Below are positions 1-7,384 of a DNA stretch of 35,706 nt, one piece after another. Below the pieces are notes generated by a model. It searched no databases. It was not told the DNA's origin and saw only the letters and a program-made list of their open reading frames with translations. The stretch is taken from assembly GCF_001424835.1 (NCBI RefSeq), contig NZ_LMCQ01000015.1, positions 155-35,860 on the forward strand, in the 5' to 3' direction. Origin of the DNA: Variovorax sp. Root318D1 (GTDB lineage: Bacteria; Pseudomonadota; Gammaproteobacteria; Burkholderiales; Burkholderiaceae_C). The position numbers and the translations under genes were made by a program. How positions within the stretch are numbered: position 1 is the stretch's first letter; each line of letters begins with the position of its first letter.

Positions 1-81
1 GCGGGCAGCCTTCGCTCTCGCTCGGCCCCAACAGCCAATACCGAAGCCCACGTCACCAACCACCGCGACGCGCAGCGCCGC

Positions 82-355
82 GGTGGCCTGGTGGCCTGGT
101 GGCCGAGCGAAGCAAAGGCCCGTTCGGTCTCCAAGCCCCTCTGTATGCGCCGAGGAGCGCAGGGTTTCGCGGATCAGGGCTCGCAGCTGTCTGAGCGAAG
201 CGAGTTCTGCGAGACCCCGCGAAACCCGAGCACCGCAGGTTGCCCGCAGCGCAGCGGAGGGTCGCAGACAGTGGGGTCGCCTTTCTTTTGCCTACGTTTC
301 TTTGGCGAAGCAAAGAAAAGTAGGTCGCCCGCCGGGGCGAGTCCCGGCCTCGGGA
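82..355. repeat. Structured extragenic repeat, probably a dispersed family
   Basis: This non-coding block fills most of the first 424 bases. It opens with three tandem copies of an 8-bp unit, ggtggcct, at 82-105 (the last ends in g). A nested hairpin follows: GGGTTTCGCGG (162-172) pairs perfectly with 217-227, and inside it CTCGCAG (180-186) pairs with 207-213. Next come an A/T-richer hairpin (291-306 with 310-324, one bulge and a mismatch), a perfect TCGCCC/GGGCGA hairpin (325-340) and a TCCCG/CGGGA hairpin (342-355). Short open frames cross it on both strands but look like no protein family. I recall similar intergenic blocks in Comamonadaceae genomes, but only one copy lies here, so the dispersed nature is inferred. 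Confidence 0.55.
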
Positions 356-388
356 AGCAAACACTCAAAGCAAGCCAAAAACATTACA

Positions 389-417
389 TTGCACACAATT
401 GAATTGCACACTACAAT
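389..417 (+). promoter_or_regulatory. Sigma-70-type promoter of ohrR
   Basis: The -35 is TTGCAC (389-394) and the -10 is TACAAT (412-417), five of six matches to TATAAT, with an ideal 17-nt spacer. A start site about seven bases past the -10 falls at 424-425, on or next to the A of the ohrR ATG at 425. The mRNA may therefore be leaderless, which fits the absence of a Shine-Dalgarno sequence before that ATG. Confidence 0.65.
395..407. promoter_or_regulatory. Putative OhrR operator
   Basis: ACAATTGAATTGC holds the perfect half-sites CAATT and AATTG around a central G. It lies in the 17-nt spacer between the -35 and -10 of the ohrR promoter. It resembles the TACAATT/AATTGTA type operator known for OhrR regulators, so bound OhrR should block RNA polymerase. 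ATTGCACAC is also directly repeated at 388-396 and 403-411. No similar palindrome is seen in the 90 bases before ohr. Confidence 0.6.
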
Positions 418-424
418 TCACCCC

Positions 425-877
425 ATGCCTACCCAACAGACCTCGGACGAAATGCTCAAGCTGGACAACCAGCTCTGCTTCGCCGTCTATTCCGCCTCGT
501 TGGCCATGACCCGTCTCTACAAGCCGGTCCTGGAAAAGCTGCAGCTCACCTACCCCCAATACCTCGTGATGCTCGCCCTCTGGGAGCAAGACGGCCCCAC
601 GGTCTCCGCGCTCGGCGAACGCCTCTCGCTCGACTCCGGCACGCTCACGCCGCTGCTCAAGCGGCTCGAAGCCAACGGCTACGTGGCCAGGGTGCGCGAC
701 TCGGCCGACGAGCGCCGCGTGCACATCACACTCACCGCCACCGGCCGCAAGCTCAAGACCCGCGCCGCCAATGTGCCCGAATGCCTGATGGCGGCCGCCC
801 AGTGCTCGGTGCCCGAACTGATTTCGCTGACCCAGCAGATCCAGTCGCTGCGCGACCGCATCAAGAAGGCGGCCTGA
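425..877 (+). CDS. ohrR: OhrR, MarR-family organic hydroperoxide sensor
   Basis: This 150-residue MarR-family repressor matches the OhrR subfamily. The N-terminal motif LDNQLCFA places the peroxide-sensing cysteine at C18, followed by the usual tyrosines (Y32, Y43). A winged-helix domain spans about residues 40-110, with the DSGTLTPLLKRLE recognition helix. C120 and C127 near the end suggest the two-cysteine (Xanthomonas-like) mechanism, in which oxidised C18 forms a disulfide with a C-terminal cysteine. In the family, peroxide oxidation releases the repressor from DNA and induces ohr, which follows 90 bases downstream. The ATG at 425 was chosen because N-terminal length fits the family; it has no ribosome-binding site and sits at the predicted transcription start. 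Confidence 0.93.
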   Translation: MPTQQTSDEMLKLDNQLCFAVYSASLAMTRLYKPVLEKLQLTYPQYLVMLALWEQDGPTVSALGERLSLDSGTLTPLLKRLEANGYVARVRDSADERRVHITLTATGRKLKTRAANVPECLMAAAQCSVPELISLTQQIQSLRDRIKKAA

Positions 878-967
878 CGACAGGACTCCCGATTTTCTCC
901 CCGCTTCAATCGAAAAAAGAGAGAAGCAGCTTTTTCACCCTCCTCCATCATCATCAAAGGAATCACC

Positions 968-1393
968 ATGACCACCAAGCTCGACAAGGTTCTCTACACC
1001 GCTGAAGCCCACACCGTCGGCGGCCGCGAAGGCGCAGGCAAGTCCAGCGACGGCGCCATCGACGTCAAGCTGAGCTCGCCTGGTTCGGGCAAGCCCGGCA
1101 CCAACCCCGAGCAGCTGTTCGCGGTCGGCTACGCTGCCTGCTTCATCGGCGCGATGAAGGCCGTCGGCCCGAAGATCGGCGTCAAGGTGCCTGAAGACGT
1201 GGCTATCGACTCGAAGGTTTCCCTTGGCCCGACGAACGGCGGCGCTGCCTACGGCATTTCCGTTCAGCTGGCGATCACGCTGCCCGGCCTGGACGCAGAC
1301 CAGAAGCAGAAGCTGGTCGACACCGCCCACCAGGTGTGCCCGTACTCGAACGCCACGCGCGGCAACATCGACGTCGAACTGACGATCGCCTGA
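968..1393 (+). CDS. ohr: Ohr, organic hydroperoxide resistance peroxidase
   Basis: This 141-residue OsmC/Ohr-superfamily protein is a thiol peroxidase that reduces organic and fatty-acid hydroperoxides. The redox cysteines are visible as C58 (in YAACFIGAMK) and C124 (in HQVCPYSNATRGN). R20 and E48 fit the conserved Arg/Glu that activate the catalytic cysteine. Length and both motif contexts separate it from OsmC. An AAAGGA ribosome-binding site lies a few bases before the ATG. It follows ohrR in the same orientation and ends just before a strong terminator, so the two genes may form a short operon; no separate operator was found in the 90-bp gap. Confidence 0.95.
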   Translation: MTTKLDKVLYTAEAHTVGGREGAGKSSDGAIDVKLSSPGSGKPGTNPEQLFAVGYAACFIGAMKAVGPKIGVKVPEDVAIDSKVSLGPTNGGAAYGISVQLAITLPGLDADQKQKLVDTAHQVCPYSNATRGNIDVELTIA

Positions 1394-1426
1394 TCCGTCT
1401 CGCGCCCGGCGCGAGATCAACAGAAG

Positions 1427-1462
1427 AAAAAGCGCCCCGGCCACAAGCCGGGGCGCTTTTTT
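1427..1462. terminator. Rho-independent terminator after ohr
   Basis: A perfect 11-bp stem, AGCGCCCCGGC (1431-1441) with GCCGGGGCGCT (1447-1457), closes a 5-nt loop and runs into TTTTTT (1457-1462). A-rich sequence precedes it, so it could work in both directions. It ends the ohrR-ohr unit. Confidence 0.93.
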
Positions 1463-1596
1463 CATTCGCGCCGTCGTGTCTCACGGGTGACGCCGAATCG
1501 CCTCGCGCGATGGCGCCTTTCATCAAGCTTGGCTAATGTGGCTGCACGCCGCACATCGCAACCCGCCCACACACCGTGGAGATCGAGACAAACACC

Positions 1597-2712
1597 ATGA
1601 GCACCACCAGCTTCCTGATCCGCAAGGACCAGCTCCCCACCACGCGCCTGCACACCGCCACCGACGGGCCGCTGGCCGACGGCCAGGTACGCGTTCGCAT
1701 CGACAGCTTTGCGCTCACCTCCAACAACATCACCTACGCGGCCTTTGGCGATGCCATGAGCTATTGGCAGTTCTTTCCGACCGGCGAAGAAGGCTGGGGC
1801 AGCATCCCGGTGTGGGGGTTCGGCAGCGTGGTGCAGTCGCTGCACCCGGGCGTGGCGGTGGGCGAACGGCTCTACGGCTATTGGCCGATGTCGTCGACTG
1901 CGGTGCTGAGCCCTGACCGTCTCACATCGGCGCGTTTCACCGACGCCGCTGCGCACCGCGCGGCGCTGCCCGCGGTCTACAACCAGTATTTCCGCTGCAA
2001 CGCCGATCCGCTCTACACCGCGGACACCGAAGACCTGCAGGCGCTGCTGCGCCCTCTGTTCATCACCTCGTGGCTGATCGACGACTTCATGGCCGATAAC
2101 GACTTCTTCGGCGCCAGCACCATGCTGCTGTCGAGCGCGTCGAGCAAGACGGCCTACGGCACGGCCTTCCAGCTGCACCAGCGCAAAGGCATCGAGGTGA
2201 TCGGCCTGACCTCGCCCGCCAACGTGGCCTTTTGCGAAAGCCTGGGCTGCTACGACCGGGTGGTGACCTACGACGCGCTCGACACCATCGCGGCCGACAC
2301 GCCCGCGGTGTACGTGGATTTCGCCGGCAACGGCGAGCTCCGCAATGCCATCCACGCGCGCTTCGCGAACCTCAAGTACAGCTGCTCGATCGGCGGCACG
2401 CATGTCGAACAGCTGGCCGCCCAGGGCGCGGGCAAGGACCTGCCCGGCCCACGCGCCACGCTGTTCTTTGCGCCGGCGCAGATCAAGAAGCGCACCGCCG
2501 AATGGGGCGCCGACGAATTCGGCCGCCGCATGGTGGCCGCCTGGCACGACTTCCTTGCCACCGTGACCGATGCGAAGACCCCCTGGCTGCGCGCCGAACA
2601 CCACCATGGCGGCGAGGCGGTGCAGGCAGCGTATGCGCGGGTGCTGGCCGGCAAGGGCGACCCGCGCACCGGACATATTCTTTCGCTTTACAAACAACCC
2701 GGCGGGCTGTGA
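1597..2712 (+). CDS. DUF2855 family protein
   Basis: This 371-residue protein belongs to the uncharacterised DUF2855 family. Its arrangement looks like a distant medium-chain dehydrogenase/reductase: an N-terminal part containing DSFALTSNNITYAAFGD and a central nucleotide-fold-like segment (SSASSKTAYGTAFQL, then GIEVIGLTSPANVAFCESLG). No zinc-binding cysteine set is obvious. The function is unknown; NAD(P)-dependent oxidoreductase activity is only an inference from the fold resemblance. The ATG at 1597 is preferred because GAGA lies 8 nt upstream; a GTG at 1576 in frame would add seven residues. It stands between the ohr terminator and srkA, with a 33-bp gap to the latter. Confidence 0.8.
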   Translation: MSTTSFLIRKDQLPTTRLHTATDGPLADGQVRVRIDSFALTSNNITYAAFGDAMSYWQFFPTGEEGWGSIPVWGFGSVVQSLHPGVAVGERLYGYWPMSSTAVLSPDRLTSARFTDAAAHRAALPAVYNQYFRCNADPLYTADTEDLQALLRPLFITSWLIDDFMADNDFFGASTMLLSSASSKTAYGTAFQLHQRKGIEVIGLTSPANVAFCESLGCYDRVVTYDALDTIAADTPAVYVDFAGNGELRNAIHARFANLKYSCSIGGTHVEQLAAQGAGKDLPGPRATLFFAPAQIKKRTAEWGADEFGRRMVAAWHDFLATVTDAKTPWLRAEHHHGGEAVQAAYARVLAGKGDPRTGHILSLYKQPGGL

Positions 2713-2745
2713 CGCCGGGAGGGCCCATGTAGCGACAATGGCTGC

Positions 2746-3783
2746 ATGACCCCTTCCCCCGCGGCGCCTGCCAACACACATCCTTACGAGAGCCTCACGC
2801 CCGACGTGGTGCTCGACGCGCTCGCGACGCTCGGCCTTCACGGCGATGGCCGGCTCACCGGCCTGAACTCCTATGAAAACCGGGTCTACCAGGTGTTCCT
2901 GGAGGACCGCAGTGCTGTCGTGGTCAAGTTCTATCGGCCCGAGCGCTGGAGCGAGGCCGCGATCCTGGAAGAGCATGGCTTCTCGCTCGAATTGGCCGCG
3001 GCCGAAGTGCCCGCCGTGGCGCCACTGGCCTTCGACGGCACCACCCTGCACCACCACGGCGGCTTCGCCTTCAGCGTGAGCCCGTATCGCGGCGGCCGCG
3101 CGCCGGAGCTCGACGATTTCGAAGTGCTCGAATGGGTCGGCCGCTTTCTCGCGCGCATCCACACCGTGGGCAGCGCCAAGCCTTTCGAGGCCCGGCCCGC
3201 GCTGGACCTGCAGACCTTCGGCATCGCCTCGCGCGACTGGCTGCTGGGGCACGACAAGGTGCCGCTCGACGTGCAGCGCGACTGGGAAAAGGCCTGCAAC
3301 GAGGCGCTCGACATGATCGCTGCCACCGCGCTGGCGGTGGACGCCCCCGCGTCCTCCGGCTTCCAGCCGCGCAAGCTGCGGCTGCACGGCGATGTGCATC
3401 CCGGCAACATCCTGTGGACGCCCACCGACCGCCCGGGCGGCGGCCCGCACTTCGTCGACCTCGACGACGCGCGCACGGGCTTCGCGGTGCAGGATCTGTG
3501 GATGCTGCTCTCGGGCGAGCGCGCGCAGCGCACCGCGCAGCTCTCGGGGCTGCTCGACGGCTACGAGCAGTTCCGCGAATTCGACCGCCGCGAACTCGCG
3601 CTGATCGAACCGTTGCGCACCTTGCGGCTCATCCATTACAGCGCCTGGCTCGCACGGCGCTGGGAAGACCCGATCTTTCCAATCAACTTTCCGTGGTTCG
3701 GCTCCAGCGACTACTGGAAGGGCCAGATCCTCGTGCTGCAGGAGCAATGCGAGCAGATGGCCGAAGAGCCGCTCTACGCCTGA
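2746..3783 (+). CDS. srkA: SrkA/RdoA-type stress response serine/threonine kinase
   Basis: This 345-residue protein is a cytoplasmic APH/choline-kinase-fold protein of the SrkA (RdoA, YihE) family, which counters stress-induced death in E. coli. Visible kinase elements are the nucleotide-binding lysine K61 (VVVKFYRP), the catalytic loop HGDVHPGNI with D216 and N221, and the metal-binding D238 in FVDLDD. The family ending, with FPWFGSSDYW and a Glu/Gln-rich tail, is intact, and length is close to the E. coli protein. It follows the DUF2855 gene by 33 bp and ends 15 bp from the convergent VWA gene. No terminator is seen in that gap. Confidence 0.9.
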   Translation: MTPSPAAPANTHPYESLTPDVVLDALATLGLHGDGRLTGLNSYENRVYQVFLEDRSAVVVKFYRPERWSEAAILEEHGFSLELAAAEVPAVAPLAFDGTTLHHHGGFAFSVSPYRGGRAPELDDFEVLEWVGRFLARIHTVGSAKPFEARPALDLQTFGIASRDWLLGHDKVPLDVQRDWEKACNEALDMIAATALAVDAPASSGFQPRKLRLHGDVHPGNILWTPTDRPGGGPHFVDLDDARTGFAVQDLWMLLSGERAQRTAQLSGLLDGYEQFREFDRRELALIEPLRTLRLIHYSAWLARRWEDPIFPINFPWFGSSDYWKGQILVLQEQCEQMAEEPLYA

Positions 3784-3798
3784 GCGCCCGCGCTATGC

Positions 3799-5013
3799 CT
3801 ATGCCGCCCGGCTGGTCTTCAGGCCCTGCCCCGCGGCCCAGGCGGCCACGTCTTCGCGCTTGATCGCCGCGGCCATCAGGCCCGGGAAGGCATCCGGCGT
3901 GCAGGCGAACGACGGCACGCCGAGCGCGGCCAGCTTGGCGGCCAGGTCGCGGTCGTAGGCGGGCGCGCCCTCGTCGCTGAGCGCCAGCAGCGCGATGAAC
4001 TGCACGCCGGCTTCCACCAGTTCGTTGGCGCGCCGCAGCAGGTTGCCTTCGACCCCGCCTTCGTACAGATCGGAGATCAGGATCAGGATGGTGTTGCGCG
4101 GCTCGCGCACCAGGCTCTGGCAATAGCCCACCGCGCCGTTGATGTCGGTGCCGCCGCCCAGCTGCACGCCGAACAGCAGGTCCACCGGGTCTTGCAGCTG
4201 CTCGGTCATGTCGACCACGGCGGTGTCGAACACCACGAGCTTGGTCGACACGGCCGGCAGGCTCGCCATGACGGCGCCGAAGATGCTCGAATAGACCACC
4301 GAGGCGGCCATCGAGCCGCTCTGGTCGATGCACAGGATCACCTCGCGCTGCGGCTGGCGGGCCTTCCGGCCGTAGCCGACCAGCGTCTGCGGCACCACGG
4401 TGCGGTAGGCGGGCTGCCAGTGGCGCAGGTTGGCACGGATGGTGCGGTTCCAGTCGATCTCCGAATGCCGCGGCCGGCGGTTGCGCTGGCTGCGGTTGAG
4501 CGCACCGCTCACGGCGCTGCGCATCGGTTCCTCGAGCCGCTTCATGAGCTCGTCGACCACCTTGCGCACCACGGCGCGCGCGGTGTCCTTGGTGCCGGCC
4601 GGAATCACGCTCGACAACGCCACGAGGTTCGCAACCAGATGCACGTCGGGCTGCGCGTTCTCGAGCATCTCGGGCTGCAGCAGCATCTGGCGCAGGTTGA
4701 GCCGCTCCATCGCATCGCGCTGCATCACCTGCACCACCTGGCTCGGAAAATACTTGCGGATGTCGCCGAGCCAGCGCGCCACACTGGGCGCCGAATCACC
4801 GCGTCCGCCGCGCTGGCCGCCCTGGCCCAGGCCGCGGCGGCCGTCGGCTTCATAGAGCGCGGCAAGCGCCTGGTCGATCTCGCGCACGCGGCCCTCGACG
4901 GCGCCGCAGCTGGCGTTGGCCTCGCTGCCGAGCACGAGCCGCCAGCGCTGCAGGCGGCCGGTGGGTGGCGGTGCCTCTTCTTCGAGGTCGGCGGGGTCCG
5001 GATTCACGCTCAT
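3799..5013 (-). CDS. VWA (MIDAS) domain protein of a MoxR-linked cluster
   Basis: This 404-residue cytoplasmic protein has a helical N-terminal half with a Gly/Arg-rich linker (about 58-73) and a C-terminal von Willebrand A domain (about 223-395). The metal-ion-dependent adhesion site is intact: DQSGS at D230, the threonine in GGGTD (T289) and the aspartate in ISDLYEGG (D315). It resembles CoxE-like VWA proteins and, in its setting, E. coli YehP. VWA proteins next to MoxR ATPases usually act with them in metal insertion, complex assembly or regulation. The ATG overlaps the TGA of the upstream DUF5682 gene (ATGA), implying translational coupling. It is the last gene of the cluster. Confidence 0.88.
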   Translation of the reverse strand: MSVNPDPADLEEEAPPPTGRLQRWRLVLGSEANASCGAVEGRVREIDQALAALYEADGRRGLGQGGQRGGRGDSAPSVARWLGDIRKYFPSQVVQVMQRDAMERLNLRQMLLQPEMLENAQPDVHLVANLVALSSVIPAGTKDTARAVVRKVVDELMKRLEEPMRSAVSGALNRSQRNRRPRHSEIDWNRTIRANLRHWQPAYRTVVPQTLVGYGRKARQPQREVILCIDQSGSMAASVVYSSIFGAVMASLPAVSTKLVVFDTAVVDMTEQLQDPVDLLFGVQLGGGTDINGAVGYCQSLVREPRNTILILISDLYEGGVEGNLLRRANELVEAGVQFIALLALSDEGAPAYDRDLAAKLAALGVPSFACTPDAFPGLMAAAIKREDVAAWAAGQGLKTSRAA

Positions 5014-7346
5014 GCTTTCACTCCCAGCAATTCCCGCAGCATCGGCAGCGCGAGCACCGCGCGTGTTTCGTCCCAATCGGCCGCGGCGGTGGCCGTCGAA
5101 GCCGTACCGCCCGTAGCGCCGCGCCTGGCGCGCTCGCCCAGGGCACGCCGGTCGGCGCCCGAAAAATCCGCGAAGCTGCGGCGCACCAACGGCAGCACCT
5201 GCACGAAGTGCTCTTCACCAAGCCCCGAGAGCCAGCCGTCGACCAGCGACCAGACGGCCTCGTCGTGCAGCAGCACCATCGCATTGCGGTTGAGAAAACC
5301 TTCGAGCCACGCGGCCGCTTCGGTCGGCGGTGCGCCGGAAGAAAGGTTGCGCGCGAGCTGCTGCGAGGCGCCATCGCTGTCGAGCTGCGCGTCGTCGAGC
5401 AGCAGCCGGCAGCTCACGCCGCGCAAGAGCGAGGCCGCGCTTTCGCTGAAGGCGATGGCGCGCAGCGCAGTACGCCAGGCGGTGGTGGTCTCTTCGCCGT
5501 CGCGCAGGCGCACGGCGTCGTGCGCGGCAATGAGCCGGGTGCGCAATGCCTCGGCGGCTTCGGCATCGAGCGCGCCGCAGGCGATCGGCAGGCCGATGGC
5601 ACCGCGCACGATCAGGCTGTCCAGCACGTGCGAGAGCAGCGCGCTGTCGGTTTGGCGCACGCTGCCGTAGCGGAACACGTTGGCCAGCGGCGGCACCGCG
5701 CCGATGAGCTGCACCGCGTCGCCGGTGAGCGCGGCGCGGTCTTCGAGCGCGCGGGTCACAGCCTGCACGGCCACTGGCAGGTCGGCCAGCAGCACGGTGT
5801 CGACCTGCTCGGCCAGTGCGGTGAGCGAGGTTTCCGCGGCCAGTCCCTCCATCACGCGCGCGCTCGCGGCGCGGGCCACGGTGGCGCCGAAGCGGCTGGC
5901 TTCGATGATGCGCAGCGCGAACTCGGGCTGCCACTGCAACTGCCACACCTCGTGGAAGGTGCCCCGGCTCGCGCGCTGGCCGGCGGTGATCTCGCCCCAG
6001 GGCAGGTCGAGCAGGCGCAGGCGATGCAGCAGGTGGCTGCGCGCAAGGTCGTTGGGCTGGCGCAGATCGAGGTCGAGCGTCTTGGCGGTTGCCTCGGGCT
6101 TCAGGCGCAGGCTCTTTTGCGCCTGTTCGATGTCGCGCTGCAGCGGCACGGTCGGCACTTCGGCCGGCACCTGGCCCATGCGGTCGCCGACGGTGAGGCG
6201 CTCGCGGATCAGCGTGAGCGGCGCCTGCTCGCCCATGCAGATGACGCTGCGCACGGCCTCGTCGAGTTCGGGCAGACCGGGCGCGGGACGCTCGCGCAGA
6301 GCGGCCAGGGTGTCGGCGAGGCGCGTGGCTTCGATCAGATGGGCAGACGAGCAATCGAGGTCGTGCGCGCGCAGCAGCCTCGCTACACGTGCAAGCCAGC
6401 CCGTCGTGCGGCGGGCCACCTCGTGCCCCTGCTGCCACAGGTGTTCGTACCAGCCGGGCGAATCGATGCCGGCGCCGTAGCCGCTGGCGCTCGTGAGGTG
6501 GCGATAGGTCCACGGCACCCAGGTGGCAAGCACCTTGAGCTTGGGCAGGCCCTTGAGCAGCGCGGCATCGGCCTTGGCAGTGGCCGCGCCTTGCAGCGCG
6601 GGCACGTGCCAGGCGCCGCAGACGACGGCGATGCGCTGGTGGCCGGCTTTCACGGCCTCGCGGATCGATTGCCGCATGAAGGCTTCGCGCTGCTGTTCGC
6701 GCTCCATGGCGCGTTGCCCGCGCCGGTCTTCGGGCGTCTCGGCGCGCACGGCGGCCATGGCTTCGGCGATGGCGCCGAACAGGTCTTCGCCGTCGCCGCG
6801 CTCCTCGACCATGTGGTTCCACCAGCTCTCGCCGTCGGCATAGCCGGCGGCGTGGGCGAGCCAGTCGAAGGGATCGTCGGGCAGTGCTGCGGTGGCCACC
6901 GGTTCCTGCTCTGGCGCTTCGACCGTTTCGGAGACGGGCACCTTGTCGGTCTCGTCGTCGTCGAGCGGCGTTTCGACCGGTGCTTCAGCCTTGGCCTCGT
7001 CGGCCTCGCGCGCCGCCTGGTCGATGGCCATGCGATGCGCCTGCGGCAGATCGATGAAGCGCGTGGGCAAGCCATGCTTCACGCCCCATTGCAGCGCCTG
7101 CCACTCGGGCGAGAACTCGGCGAATGGGTAGAAGGCAGCCAGGCGCGTGTCGTCGTTCGCATGCACCAGCATCGCGACCGGCGGATGCAGCTCGGCATGC
7201 GCCATGAAGGAGAGCAGGCCCTCGGCCTCGGGCGGCCCTTCGACCAGGATGCAGTCGGGCTGCAGTGATTCGAAGGCGCGCAGCAGGCTGCGCGCGCAGC
7301 CGGGCCCGTGGTGGCGGATGCCGAAGTAGTGCAGCGGTGAAGCCAT
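5010..7346 (-). CDS. DUF5682 family protein with TraB/EreA-like N-terminal motifs
   Basis: This 778-residue protein is a DUF5682-family member comparable in size and place to E. coli YehM. The N-terminus shows GIRHHG (9-14), LVEGPPE (34-40) and VVCGAWH (241-247). This order of an early His motif, a Glu motif and a later G-x-x-H recalls the TIKI/TraB/EreA/ChaN hydrolase superfamily; that relation is my inference. An acidic linker rich in Glu, Asp and Val (about 115-155) splits the N-terminal domain. The rest is helical with no recognised catalytic motif. The true start is the ATG at 7346 (MASPLHYFG), 38 bp after the AAA+ gene, although the frame stays open far upstream. Its stop overlaps the VWA start. 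Confidence 0.85.
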   Translation of the reverse strand: MASPLHYFGIRHHGPGCARSLLRAFESLQPDCILVEGPPEAEGLLSFMAHAELHPPVAMLVHANDDTRLAAFYPFAEFSPEWQALQWGVKHGLPTRFIDLPQAHRMAIDQAAREADEAKAEAPVETPLDDDETDKVPVSETVEAPEQEPVATAALPDDPFDWLAHAAGYADGESWWNHMVEERGDGEDLFGAIAEAMAAVRAETPEDRRGQRAMEREQQREAFMRQSIREAVKAGHQRIAVVCGAWHVPALQGAATAKADAALLKGLPKLKVLATWVPWTYRHLTSASGYGAGIDSPGWYEHLWQQGHEVARRTTGWLARVARLLRAHDLDCSSAHLIEATRLADTLAALRERPAPGLPELDEAVRSVICMGEQAPLTLIRERLTVGDRMGQVPAEVPTVPLQRDIEQAQKSLRLKPEATAKTLDLDLRQPNDLARSHLLHRLRLLDLPWGEITAGQRASRGTFHEVWQLQWQPEFALRIIEASRFGATVARAASARVMEGLAAETSLTALAEQVDTVLLADLPVAVQAVTRALEDRAALTGDAVQLIGAVPPLANVFRYGSVRQTDSALLSHVLDSLIVRGAIGLPIACGALDAEAAEALRTRLIAAHDAVRLRDGEETTTAWRTALRAIAFSESAASLLRGVSCRLLLDDAQLDSDGASQQLARNLSSGAPPTEAAAWLEGFLNRNAMVLLHDEAVWSLVDGWLSGLGEEHFVQVLPLVRRSFADFSGADRRALGERARRGATGGTASTATAAADWDETRAVLALPMLRELLGVKA

Positions 7347-7384
7347 GTGCGGATCGCGTGAGGACGCAGGTGATCGCGCCGGGC

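Noticed and set aside
82..105. Short tandem repeat considered as a CRISPR remnant
   Set aside because: Three 8-bp units with no spacers and no cas genes in the window.
82..424. Possible N-terminal extension of ohrR through the repeat block, and other short frames there
   Set aside because: The frame is open from 83, but the translated repeat is Arg/Ser/Gly-rich and unlike any MarR protein; the promoter at 389-417 lies inside it.
1462..3747. Very long minus-strand open frame of about 760 codons opposite the DUF2855 and srkA genes
   Set aside because: It lies fully antisense to two well-supported genes, is Arg/His/Gly-rich and shows no domain. High GC content makes stop codons rare in antisense frames.
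4965..7268. Long plus-strand open frame opposite the DUF5682 gene
   Set aside because: Composition is rich in Arg, Gly, His and Gln with no family motif, and the opposite strand carries a coherent gene with coupled neighbours.
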